Shown here one piece after another: positions 1 to 10,479 of a stretch of DNA of 64,000 nt. The notes below the pieces were generated by a model. The model worked only from the letters and a program-made list of their open reading frames with translations, ran no database searches and was not told the DNA's origin. Each line of letters begins with the position of its first letter. The first letter of the stretch is position 1. Location: the NCBI GenBank assembly GCA_011319805.1, contig SJRY01000266.1, positions 744,001-808,000 on the forward strand. Direction: 5' to 3'. A program made the translations under genes and the position numbers. The stretch is from Macrocybe gigantea. Lineage: Eukaryota > Basidiomycota > Agaricomycetes > Agaricales > Callistosporiaceae.

Positions 1-2812
1 TCTGACAGAGCGGGCGCTGTGAGAGAAATGAGCCGCATAGAAGAACAGTCTGAGGTGGATGATGAAGAGGAGATGGAGCTGAACAGTTTCTCGACTGATG
101 ACCCGTCAGCACTTGCCGTTGACGTGATGACAGGTGTCGAGTCCAATATGGTGGACAACATTGATGACGACGATGAAACCACCGATTCTGACGTCGACGA
201 TCGACATGATCAGGCTCTCGCCCCAGGTGACATACAGGAAATCGAATCTGACTCGGAGGAGGAAGAAATCGCGTTCGACGGCGCCCCGTCCAGTCCGACC
301 GTTCAACCTTCGGCGCCTTTGCTGACTGTCGGCACTCCCAACCGGCCTACGTCGCTGTCGGTCGCATCGCCTGCACTGCGCCCGGCTATCAGGAGTCATA
401 CCGCCACACCCGTTTCTGTTCTGAAGGATCCCAACCGCCAGCGACTCCAGACGCCGTCGTCCGACCCCCGGTATCGTCGATCTGTCAGCTTCTCCGATGG
501 CAAGAGGGATGGGCCGATCCAAGGCCTCGTCACCGGATCTGGCTCTCCTGGCACGAGTGCGGTCGTGCAATCCGCAAGGTCAAGGCGGATAGAACAAATG
601 ATGCATGCCCTAGAGGAGTCAGGTATGTGGTTTCATAGCGCAGCGAGTTTTCAGCCTAGCTGGTGACTAAGATGGAGAGTCAGATGGGTCACCTTCAAAA
701 TCAACGGGTGCCGCCCGGCCAGAGGAGCTGCAAGCGTTGTCGGAACGGCAATCGAACACGTCAGGAGCCAGCGCATCTCCCCGCCGCGTCTTTTCGCGGT
801 CGCGCACTCACCGGCTATCCGGTGAGGGGGACGGTTCCAGGCAGGGCAATGCGACGTTCTTGACAGAGTGTTCCTTTGCTGTCGCGCATGACAGGCTGGT
901 CGAGGTCATCACGGACGTGCAACCTTTCCTACCCTACTGGGAGGAATTGAATTCCATCGACCTGTCGAATAAGCGACTAGAGAGCGTCGCCAGAATAAAA
1001 GAGTTTCTGCCTCATCTTGATTCTCTGAACCTGTAAGGGTGCCCTTGGATCCCGCGCACCTTGCTAAAGTGCTGACGGTGACCTGATAGGAATAACAACC
1101 AGTTAGCATGGCTCAGTGGGATACCCGGGACACTCAGGACATTATCTGTCGCGTCAAATTTGTGAGTCGCAAAGTTGGTTTTTTTTTTTACCACCGGCGG
1201 TCGAAATTCTCATGCTGCTTAACGACCCTTTTGTCCAGCCTTACAGGGCTGACTTCATACAGTCACCTGCTTAACCTGGAAAACTTGGATATTAGCCAGA
1301 ATGAAATTGAATCGCTACGACGTGGGTACAAATGAGTCTGTCTGAGCTGAATACGCTAATTTTTGTGCTGCTGCAGAACTCGCGTGTCTTCGTCATCTCA
1401 GAGAGTTGAAGGTCGATGGAAACAAGCTGACCACCCTTGATGGTCTACAGCATATGGATGGTCTCATCGAGCTGAGCGTGCAAGATAATTCTCTTCATTC
1501 AATTGATTTGAATGAATATCAGTGGTAATGCGGAATTTTTAGGCAACTCTCACGATGGAGCTTCTGGATTCCTGACTCTGCAATGATTTTTCTCAGGAGT
1601 CGACTGGAGCTGTTGAATTTTAGCAACAATCGCCTAATTCGCATCCAGGGCGTCGCATCATTGCAAGCGCTGATCGCCATGAACTTGGGTACGTGTGTGG
1701 ACACATGCCGAGGATTGTCCTCTGTGATTAGGAAAGCTTCCGTGTCTGATGGGACGGTAAACTTTGTTCAGATAACAATGAAGTCGAAGAATTGGAATTC
1801 AGTTCTGCGATGCCTAGATTGCGGATTCTGCGCACGAGTGGCAATCGACTGCATCAACTGGACGTTGCCTGCGTTCCTAATCTTCGCACGCTGTATGCGG
1901 ATAACAATTCCCTTGCGGGCCTGGTAAAGGTGGACCGTTTGACTAAGCTGGAGAACCTGAGTTTGCGGAATCAGAGTGGACGTGGGCTGTAAGTTTCTGT
2001 ATGATGATCTGATACGGACATGCTGATGCAGTGCCTCGAAGTAACCTTTTGACCCGCGATGTTCGCGATGTGAAGCGTCTGTATCTTTCTGGTGGGTGGG
2101 GGTCTGTCGGTCCATTGCTGGATTTTGCTGATTGTGCGGTCTGCAGGCAACCGGCTGAAGACCGGGTTTCTGCAGGAGCCGTGCTACAACCTGCTTTACC
2201 TCGAGCTGGCGGCATGCCGCCTGACGGTGTTGCCTGAGGACATGTCGCGACTGGTGCCTAATCTGCGGGTGCTTAACCTCAACTACAATTTCCTGGAAGA
2301 TGCTCGACCACTGGAGGGGCTCACACGGCTGAAAAAGCTTACGATCATTGGGTCTCGGTTGAAAGCGACGAAGCCATTGATCCGTCTGCTCCAACGGATG
2401 CCCGATGTGGAAATGCTCGACTTCAGGTACGTAGATTTCTTTTTTGAAACAATAAAAAGTTTGCTTCCGGCATCTCACTTGTTTACGTTTGTATAGGATG
2501 AATCCTTGCACGCTTGGGTGGTATCTGCCGCTGCTGGTAAAGGACGTTCCAGGAGCTCTGCAACCTTCAGAGAGTGGCAAGAGAGGCGGACGAGGGCGGT
2601 CGGGGCAAGCGTGGCAAGAGCTGGATATCAAGTTCCGGCGGGACCTACCGGACGAGTCGTACATTGGGCGGCTGGCATACCGGGGGTTGATCATGCGGGC
2701 TTGCGGGCGGCTGCGGCTGCTGGACGGGGTGGAAGTGACGGAGAAGGAGAAGCGGAAAGCGTCACAGCTGTTAGTCGGTCTATTGGGAGGATCTGCAGCG
2801 GGAACAATATAA
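1..2812 (+). CDS. NUD1: Nud1/Cdc11-like leucine-rich-repeat scaffold, 5' end outside window
   Basis: Likely the septation-initiation/mitotic-exit network scaffold that sits on the spindle pole body. The visible N-terminal part is acidic and low in complexity, followed by a basic segment containing RRSVSFSDGKRDGPIQGL and a helix around RRIEQMMHALEES, which resemble Nud1/Cdc11 proteins. From about base 880 a long run of leucine-rich repeats follows across many short introns (LNSIDLSNKRLESVARI, LENLDISQNEIESL, LELLNFSNNRLIRIQGV, LRVLNLNYNFLEDARPL). The C-terminal cap is LDGVEVTEKEKRKASQLL, ending at the stop at 2810-2812. One intron near 2092-2148 joins LYLSG to NRLKTG cleanly. The true start lies upstream of the window. 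The LRR call is firm; the Nud1/Cdc11 assignment rests on layout and motif resemblance. Confidence 0.72.
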
Positions 2813-3127
2813 CCATAATTAGAATCTGAACCGGTGCGAACCGCTGAAAGGTCTTAAAGGAGAATGGCTCGAATGAGATCTTGGATTAGATTTTGTGATT
2901 AATTGAGGGCGAGGGAGAGAGAGAAACTGTATCTCTCCGTTCCTAGATCAAGATCGCTAATTCGCTCCCGTCTGCTCCTTCGGATTTCACGCTTTCTTCC
3001 TGCTTTCCCCTTCCCACACACAGTTGCTCCCTGTACAGGAATCTATCTCACCTCCTTAAATACCCCACCCCCCATCCCATCCTCCTCCTCTTCTCTTCAT
3101 CTACCCGTTCTTTCAACCTCTCCACCG
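2813..3127 (+). promoter_or_regulatory. Intergenic promoter and CT-rich leader of the homeodomain gene
   Basis: This 315 bp spacer separates two co-directional genes. From about 2990 to 3127 it is strongly pyrimidine-rich (runs of cctcctcctcttctcttc and similar) directly before the ATG at 3128. This is the usual look of a fungal core promoter and 5' UTR. No clear TATA box was seen. Confidence 0.4.
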
Positions 3128-5252
3128 ATGCCGACAGAGCACCCGTCATCTCCTCAGAACACTGATCAGCTGAACAGTTACAACGTAGCCCAGCTGCAAT
3201 ACGCCCTGTGAGTAACCCGCTATATCCAGACCCGCTGTCAGATCTGTCATGCCGCCCTTAATGCCTCGAGACTGACACTACTCAACCCTTAGTGGTGCAG
3301 AAGCCAAAGACAGCGCCGACGCCATCTCTTTTCTTCACGATCTTTCGCCCTCCGCATCTCCAGCAGCAATGTCCGTACTCTTTTTTTTTTTTTTTTTTTT
3401 CCTTTTCTCCTTTTTTTGGTCTTTATTGTTCTTTCTTTTTGGCGCATTTTATCTTATATATGCGCGTCTCCAGACCCATCGAGCCAGAATCCTTAGATTA
3501 CGGCTCACGACGCATGTCCAGCTCCGCTACGTCCACTACCGACACAGACAGCAGCGTTCTGTCCCGAGGCGAGAAGCGCTCCCACACCCCTTCAGATTCA
3601 CCCCAGCCGAAAAAGTCCAGAAATGGCATGGACCAGAGCAACTGGGAGTCTTCGAGCCAGTCTGCGACCGGCACAGAAGACAAGTCTTCCGACGACGGCG
3701 CTATGGACCAATCCAAGGTCCAGCTCCCCTCCATTTTTACCACCCTCGATGACACGTATCGTCCCGACGGGCGCAGGGCGTCTCTCCCGACCCTCCAATC
3801 CGATCGCGTGCGCCATGCGCCTTATCCGCCAACCTCGCTCCGTCAGGCGTATTCGCCGTCGAGCCAGTCGTCCCTCGCCTCGTACACTTTCCCACCCCTC
3901 AACGATGACTCTGGGGAGAAAACGAGCCGCCCGAGGCTCTCCACAGACTTCAACCTAGGCATGGTCAGCACGTACGAGTCTCCGTACCCTAATTCCAGCC
4001 TGTCAAACGGCACCACGCCTTCGAGCACGTTTTCGTCATCCTTTTCACCCATGTCCTCAGATTACCAGCGCACAGCCGGCCTGTCCAATTATTCTGAAAA
4101 TGACAACTGGAACGCTTCCCCTTCGGGCATCGTTCGGCCAAGCTCAACACCGGGCCAACTTTCCAGTCCGGCGGTCAAATACGACGACACCTTACGCCAT
4201 GCTTCTTTTAGCGCACCCATGCCTCAGGCACAGATGTTCGCAGGCTCGGCTCGCATCTCGGGCCAGCACGATCGCAGGTCATTGTCCTCAGGAATAAAGA
4301 CCGAGTGGTCCTTCCCCAATTCCGATTTCGTCTTGCCCTCCACTACCTCCTACTCGCCCTCCATGCCCTCAGCCCCGCCCTCCATCGCCGTCTCAAGCTC
4401 TCCCTCTCGCTCCCCTCAGAGCGTCCCCAGCTCCGCACTGGCTGATCGCCCTCAACGCAAGCGCGGAAAGCTCCCCAAGGAGACCACCGACTTTCTCAAG
4501 GCTTGGCTCCACCGTCACTCGGACCATCCATACCCGAGTGAGGAGGAGAAAAAACAACTCTGCCATGCCACTGGCCTGAGCATGAGCCAGGTCTCCAACT
4601 GGATGATCAACGTGTGTTTTTTTCTTTCTCTTCCTCCTTCTGTTCTTGCTAATAGTGTCTCCAGGCTCGGCGCCGGATTCTGGCCCCTGCTCACCGCGCT
4701 GCGTCGGGGCCAACGACGACCGCGCCTTTCCCTCCTACTGGCCGTAGCGCTTCATTGTCTGGTTTGCTCGACCACACCGGCCGGCGCTCGTCCATGCCTG
4801 GCGCAGAGGGCCTCACGCTTTATCACCCCATGACGCTGCAGTCGATGCCCAATACCCCAGGTGGCCATCATCACACATCGGATTACGCGAGGGGCAGCAT
4901 GATTGGTCTTCCCATCACGAGGACCTCCCACCCCATGGGCCCAGCAAGCGGTATGGACTTTGCTCAACGCCCGATGGGGTTATACCCGCCCGGACAGGGT
5001 CCTCATTCCGCGGGACCAGGTTCGTCCCCTCAATACAATATGTCCTCGGATGTCCCACTATCCGCACCCCCTACATTGCCTAACAATCCTTTCTCGTCAC
5101 ACTCGTCCCCACAGCATGGACAGGGGAACGTCTATCCCTCCTTCAGCCCACGATTACCACAGCCATCACCGGACCCACCCCAACATTATTTTAACGAGGG
5201 CCACTCACATTCAGGGTCTGCGCCCGGTTCTGGGTATGCAACCCCACAATAA
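3128..5252 (+). CDS. TALE/KN-type homeodomain transcription factor
   Basis: Probable DNA-binding developmental regulator. The start exon at 3128 reads MPTEHPSSPQNTDQLN. An intron at about 3209-3291 leads to an acidic helix (AEAKDSADAISFLHDL). A second intron carries a 22-base poly-T tract; its splice sites are uncertain (donor near 3371, acceptor near 3471). A long Ser/Pro-rich region follows. The homeodomain begins around 4450 (KRGKLPKETTDFLKAWL) and has the three-residue TALE loop extension in HRHSDHPYPSEEE. Helix 3 is WMINARRR, split by a 53-nt intron at 4612-4664 exactly between N and A. The C-terminal tail is Pro/Gly/His-rich. The KN-type domain differs from what is usual for mating-locus HD2 proteins, and no HD1/HD2 pair or MIP gene lies nearby. 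Confidence 0.85.
4612..4664 (+). other. Intron inside homeodomain recognition helix
   Basis: A 53-nt GT..AG intron interrupts helix 3 between WMIN and ARRRILAP. Removing it restores the WxxNxRRR recognition motif. Reading through gives an unrelated tail, so the splice is required for DNA binding. Confidence 0.85.
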
Positions 5253-8200
5253 TTTACCGCTTGGACATTTTCTCTTTTTCCACTCGTTGCAATTTTTTTT
5301 TCCATAAAAACATCTCTTCCGTATTATATCTCGTCTGAGAAAAAAGACAGAACTGCGATGGACTTTGCGATGGACTTGAATTTCTTCCTTTGTCATCTCC
5401 TGCTCCTCCCCTCATGGCTATTCCCCATGCATCTGGTGCAGATACAATAGCCTCTTCCTTTTCCTTTCTTCCCCGTTCATTGTTCTCCATACGCCCTTCT
5501 TTTCGCATGTGAAGACTCACCTGTGGCGTGAATCTGCTTCCTTTTTTGCTTAGGCGCTGGGCGTTTGTTGTCCACACACTCCCCATCTCGCTCCATCCAC
5601 CGCGTTCTAGATTGTTATCGCTGCTTGGATCTCGTTATTGTGCCTGCTTTGGTGAACCTTCTTGTCGGCTAAGCTATACCTAACATACAGTACAATACCC
5701 TAATATCGCATCCCATTCTTGAATCACAGAACAATATTATTTTTCCCTTTTCATTTTCTAGGCGGTGAACAAAATCGATCTCACCCTGGCACCTGTTTGC
5801 TCCCGATTTGTACTTGTGTACCGCGCGTGAACGGGCGACTCGGAAGTTTGTGAAAAGCCACTCCGTTCGTAGCATCAAGGATGTCTGATTGTTATGCAGG
5901 CGAGGCAATTCAATGCAAGCACTGACTGCGCGAAGCCAGCCGACGCGCTTCACATGATTGATTTCCCATCGCAAAAACCGGACGGATTTTGTGCGGAACG
6001 AAGAGGGTGGGGCAAGAAAAGGATAATAGCGACGATTCACCGGTTGTTGATGCGGGCCTTTTTTTTCTTTTCGCCGGAATGCTGTGAAGGGGAGCGATGA
6101 TTTCGAACCAGCTCGATGAGCGAAACCGACGGGCGGAGCCAATAAAGCATCCCTTTTTTTCTCTTTCCTCTGCGTATCCTTCTCCCATCTTACTTTATCG
6201 ACTGCGAAGACCGCAGGCGAACGCGAGCACGGCGACAGGAAAGGATAGATTAACGCGGAACGAGCGGGGTGACCTTTTTTTTTACGCTCTCGTGTGCGAC
6301 CGTAAACAGGGTTTTTTAGTCACCAAATCGAGAACGCGGCATCATGATCGCAGCGATACGTCCCCCCTTCCCGCTCTCGTCGCCCCGGACCGTCAATCTT
6401 TCCTTTCCGGTTCTACGATGCGCGAACTTTTTTTTAGACTCAAACGCAGAGCGGAGGCCATCCGGCGATTGTTTTAGAACAATTAGAAGCCTCTCCGTCT
6501 TCAGCATCACGTATGCAAATTTCCCGTCGCCGCCGGTCACTCAAACCGGACGGTCATATGCTCGCTTTGGCAGAGGCAGTGCGTATAGACTTCCTGCTTG
6601 AGGCTTCTCGCGATTAGATTATTTTCATATTTGCCGACCTGGCAAAGATCGGAAACGGTGGACGTGTTTGCCTTGTGCGGCAGCAAGTCATGTCCTGTGT
6701 TCCCGAACGAGTGGCATTTGTGATATCTGCAGGATTGCACTCGTGTTATGGAAGTCCGGTAGGAAACGGCAATCGTGGACACGTATGCGGCAGCTACCGT
6801 CAGGGTCTACAATTGCGTCGTGCGAGGCCATGCGGTCGGCGATCCCACCCATGCAGCCTGTCCTTGATGTTGGTCCTAATCAGCTTGACGAGAAGGACTT
6901 CTTCCCATGGACCACCTGTGACAAGAAAAATTTATCAAAGGCCACTTCGCATGATGCATTCCGTCAAGAAGGAATGGAACCGACCCTCAGACACAATCAA
7001 TCCTCCACGGGCTAGATATGGAAGCAAACGAAAAGGCGATGCGTATTAGTCGCCGTTGTAGAGACCCGTGGTTTGTGTGGCGGGGCGGTGGGGCGAAAGG
7101 TCCTTTTCTAGATATATTGGAAACAAGAATACAACGAGCTCACCTCGTTGTTTGGTGTCTTACGTCTGACGCAAAGCAAGACGGCCTTGATCCTCTGCGG
7201 TAAGTAGGTAAAAGAAAGAGGGTATTCAGAGGCGAAACGAGATCCCGCAGCTGGGCCTAGAACTGGGGCGCAGTCGCCAAAAGTTTGGAGACATTGAGAA
7301 TCAACTACCGTAGAAATTCATGCGTAATGGAAAGGCCTCTGAAAAAAGGCCGGGATTCGCGATCAGAAAGTCTTGTTAACACTGCCTATGAACAACCTCG
7401 TAAAATAAGAATTTCTTTTTCGGGGCCTTGAAGAAAATGGTCATAACGGACCAGCTCAAGGGAACAGGGTCGACGGCAGAAATGGAGGCCGCTCATCCTG
7501 TACCTCTATGGAAGACTTTTGCATGGGCTGATAGGGAAGTCTTCATCATTCTCGGTGGAGGTATAGAATGCTCCATTCACTTTACGCTGGAAGTTCATTG
7601 TCGTGCCCATTCAAAAATTCAGCCTCAGCGAATGTTGTAGCCGAGCTTGCAAAAACTCGGCAGGCAAATACCCAAGGTCAGCCTGTATGGAGTCCGAGTA
7701 AAGCGCTCGGCACTTGTCGAAGCGAATGACTTACTGGATTTCAATTTCAGGATCGACGACGAAACTCACATCCAACTGGCTCATCGCCGATAGCAGTTGA
7801 CCTGAATAATTTTCGATGCTTCCGTTTTTGGTTGCCTCGGATTCCGCCGGCAACATTCTGGCAGCTCAACCGCCTATCAGGACCGTTTCTTAGTGGCGAA
7901 AGCTCCCAGTTTTCTTTATCCCTTAAAAGTCTAGCATCAGACACAGTAATGGCACTGGACTATCGGGCTCGTCTAGACGCGATTTTCGCCGTTATCCCGC
8001 GGTATTAGGCAGATGAACCCGGAGCACTGGAGCTCGGATGTGATTCGAATCTACTTGCGACGACTAAGGAGATTCTCGTCAAGATCAAAAACCACACCAG
8101 ATCCTGAAAGGGAAGATGCGATGAGAGAAAGCCAGGCGATTTGATCAATATGGGGCTCTGGCTTCCTTCTAAACTCTAGTGTTGATCTCAAGAATGGATA

Positions 8201-10479
8201 TCTTGCGTGGTTTGCTTTATTTTGAGAACCGGAACATTGCGTAGGTCCTGGATAGCATGAAAGGGTTATCTCCTCTAGTCTGATGACGTTGTCAAGTGAT
8301 TCTACTAAGGCGATAACTCGCTCCAATGCGACGCTGGAGGATCACAAGCTTTGATGCAACGAGTGGCCCGAATCGACAAGACAAGTTACACATTGTTGAG
8401 TATCCACCTTTTGCACTCTTCCACCAACAACGGATCTAATCCAAATATACTCTAGGTCTCGCCTCCTGAAGGTTCCCCTCTGTTCTTTAAGCATGCTGCC
8501 GATGTGCCTCTTCTGAACAGAATCTTTCACGCAGCTAAACACCCGATCTTGCGTTTTCTCTGGGCGCATCTGGTTTCCATCCCATTTGGGACTGCTTTAC
8601 AAGTTAGGCCGTCCTGACTCTTCCCCGTGAGCTTGATGCACACAGCATTGAAATTCGAGACTTCGCCGAAATCAGCTTACGGTATATTTCGTTACTTGGT
8701 ATTGATCAAGAGGGCTAGAGGCAAATGCAGATGCCGTCACCAATCCTCCCCTCTCCGCATCCTCGACGGTCTCGGTGTGCATTGCCAACCCATGAATGCT
8801 TTTACAATCGAAAAGCAGCTTTTGACCAGCATTGTGCCCAGCTAAGGCAGGTCTTGCGAGCTAAGTTATGAATACGATATGTAGCCTTCACGCCATGATT
8901 TCAGCAATCCAGTACTCAAATAATTGACCTCCTGCATCCTGTTTTCCAAGACATTCATTTCTAGGTTGATTGTATGAGATGCTGTAGTGAACTATATGAC
9001 TATGCGATAGCCGAGACCTTCCATAGCGCTAGTGAGCGATTTCACTCCGGAACGCGATCAAGGCTGTGTACTCACAGATTTATCTATGTTTACCACCAGT
9101 GGAAGCGGGAATAGCGTCTTATCACATTATTGGGACCTCCGACTAAAGTATCATATGACCGAGCATGGTGCTGTTAATATTCTACTTGAAAGTTGACTAA
9201 TTCCCAAAGGACATAGTCGCCAATCATAGCCGCACAGCATTCGTGCTCCTGACTGAATTCATCATACTGATTGAGGCTTGCTGCAGCTCCGACAGACGAC
9301 TTGCCATTCGATGATTGCAACACATGTCAGGATGAACTCTTATATCGTGCTCAAGATGATACAACACATCCTAGGACCAAGGTGCGATGGATGGCGATCA
9401 TCAATGATAACCCTGGTTTCTCCGAAGCATCCGGCATATCAATGGGGACCTACCTCAATGTAGCAGGTTAGGCAGGTCCACCAATGTGCCCACAGGCCCT
9501 CCTTAATCGCATAACCAAGCCCGCCTTGATCTCCATGCAGAGATCCCTCATGAGCCTTTCCCGTCTTGGCTACATGTGACGGCGGGAAGGAGCTCAGGTC
9601 GGCCTCCAGTATCGTGGTATGATAGTGGTATGATGAAAGGCGCCAACCAATGATCGCTTTTCCCAAAAGGGCCTTCGGTGGCTTTACCCGAAGAATTGTA
9701 TGCTCTGCAAATCCCTTACTGTACAGTGCATGAGTCCCTGTGCCGCCGCACTATTGATAAGAACAAGTGTGCCGCTTTGGATCGATTATGGTCATGAGCT
9801 CTCAGAAATTTTCCGGTTCGAGAATGAATTCCCGAGCACGTTTGAACTCGTTTAAAGTTTGTACATAATAAATCATTCTAGGCCATTGTAGGCGCCCTGT
9901 GATGACTATTGATGACTCCATTCGAGTCTTATGAAGTGTTACAGATATTTTTTCCGTGACCAGAACGCAAAGATTGAGCCGCAATTCTAGCCAGATAACC
10001 TTCAGATCGCTGACGGGTTAGTATTGACGTTCGACTGTTACTGTCAACGGAAAATATACTTTGACAGATCGGAACTGCTGTGCGTTAATAAAACTGGGAT
10101 GTGCCTCGGATGGGTCATTTGGCCTTTATAACAAGACCCAGGTCAGACCTTTGTCAGCAACTCGCGACTGGCGGAGACAATGTGTCCCGTCATGAAATCA
10201 AAGAAAAAGTTGTGCATTAATGCATATTGCCCGAGTAAAGAAAAGTATAAATTAAATGCCATAACGAATCGTTTCCAGACAAGGGTGAATCAAAAAGAAC
10301 ATTTGTGAATGCGTAAACATTGAAAGAGTTCAGTTAATAAGCAACTGCTACTCGTGGGTATAGATCAATCCCAATCTCGGAGACATGGCTTGCTTGGAGG
10401 AGCTCCCAGATTTTGGCCAGAGTCAGATCAAGCATTGTCCCACCCACGGAAGATAACTAGACGATGCGATAGTACGACT
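5253..10479. other. Gene-poor region, no intact gene seen
   Basis: This 5.2 kb stretch lies between the homeodomain stop and the P450 stop. The first 400-450 bp are AT- and pyrimidine-rich and fit the 3' UTR of the homeodomain gene. Beyond that only short, mutually inconsistent open frames occur on both strands. I could not join them with GT..AG introns into a recognisable protein. No terminal inverted repeats, long terminal repeats, tRNA-like fold or simple-repeat array was evident by eye. Parts of 7.7-8.85 kb may be decayed coding sequence (separate entry). It could hold lineage-specific or non-coding genes I cannot recognise. Confidence 0.5.
8051..8846 (-). pseudogene. Possible decayed coding relic
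   Basis: Three open stretches follow each other on the minus strand at 8672-8846, 8342-8569 and 8051-8326. They have protein-like composition, for example LAGHNAGQKLLFDCKSIHG in the first and ERVIALVESLDNVIRLEEI in the last. The last resembles an amphipathic helix of the kind found in fungal signalling N-terminal domains. Stops and frame changes separate them, and I saw no convincing splice sites linking all three. No family can be named. Chance open frames are an equally good explanation. Confidence 0.15.

Noticed and set aside
3128..5252. Mating-type (A locus) homeodomain gene
   Set aside because: Only one homeodomain gene is present, of TALE/KN type; there is no divergent HD1/HD2 partner and no MIP or beta-fg neighbour.
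5669..6142. 157-codon minus-strand open frame as a gene
   Set aside because: It has basic, low-information composition, overlaps probable 3' UTR and poly-T/poly-A patches, and shows no motif or splice support.
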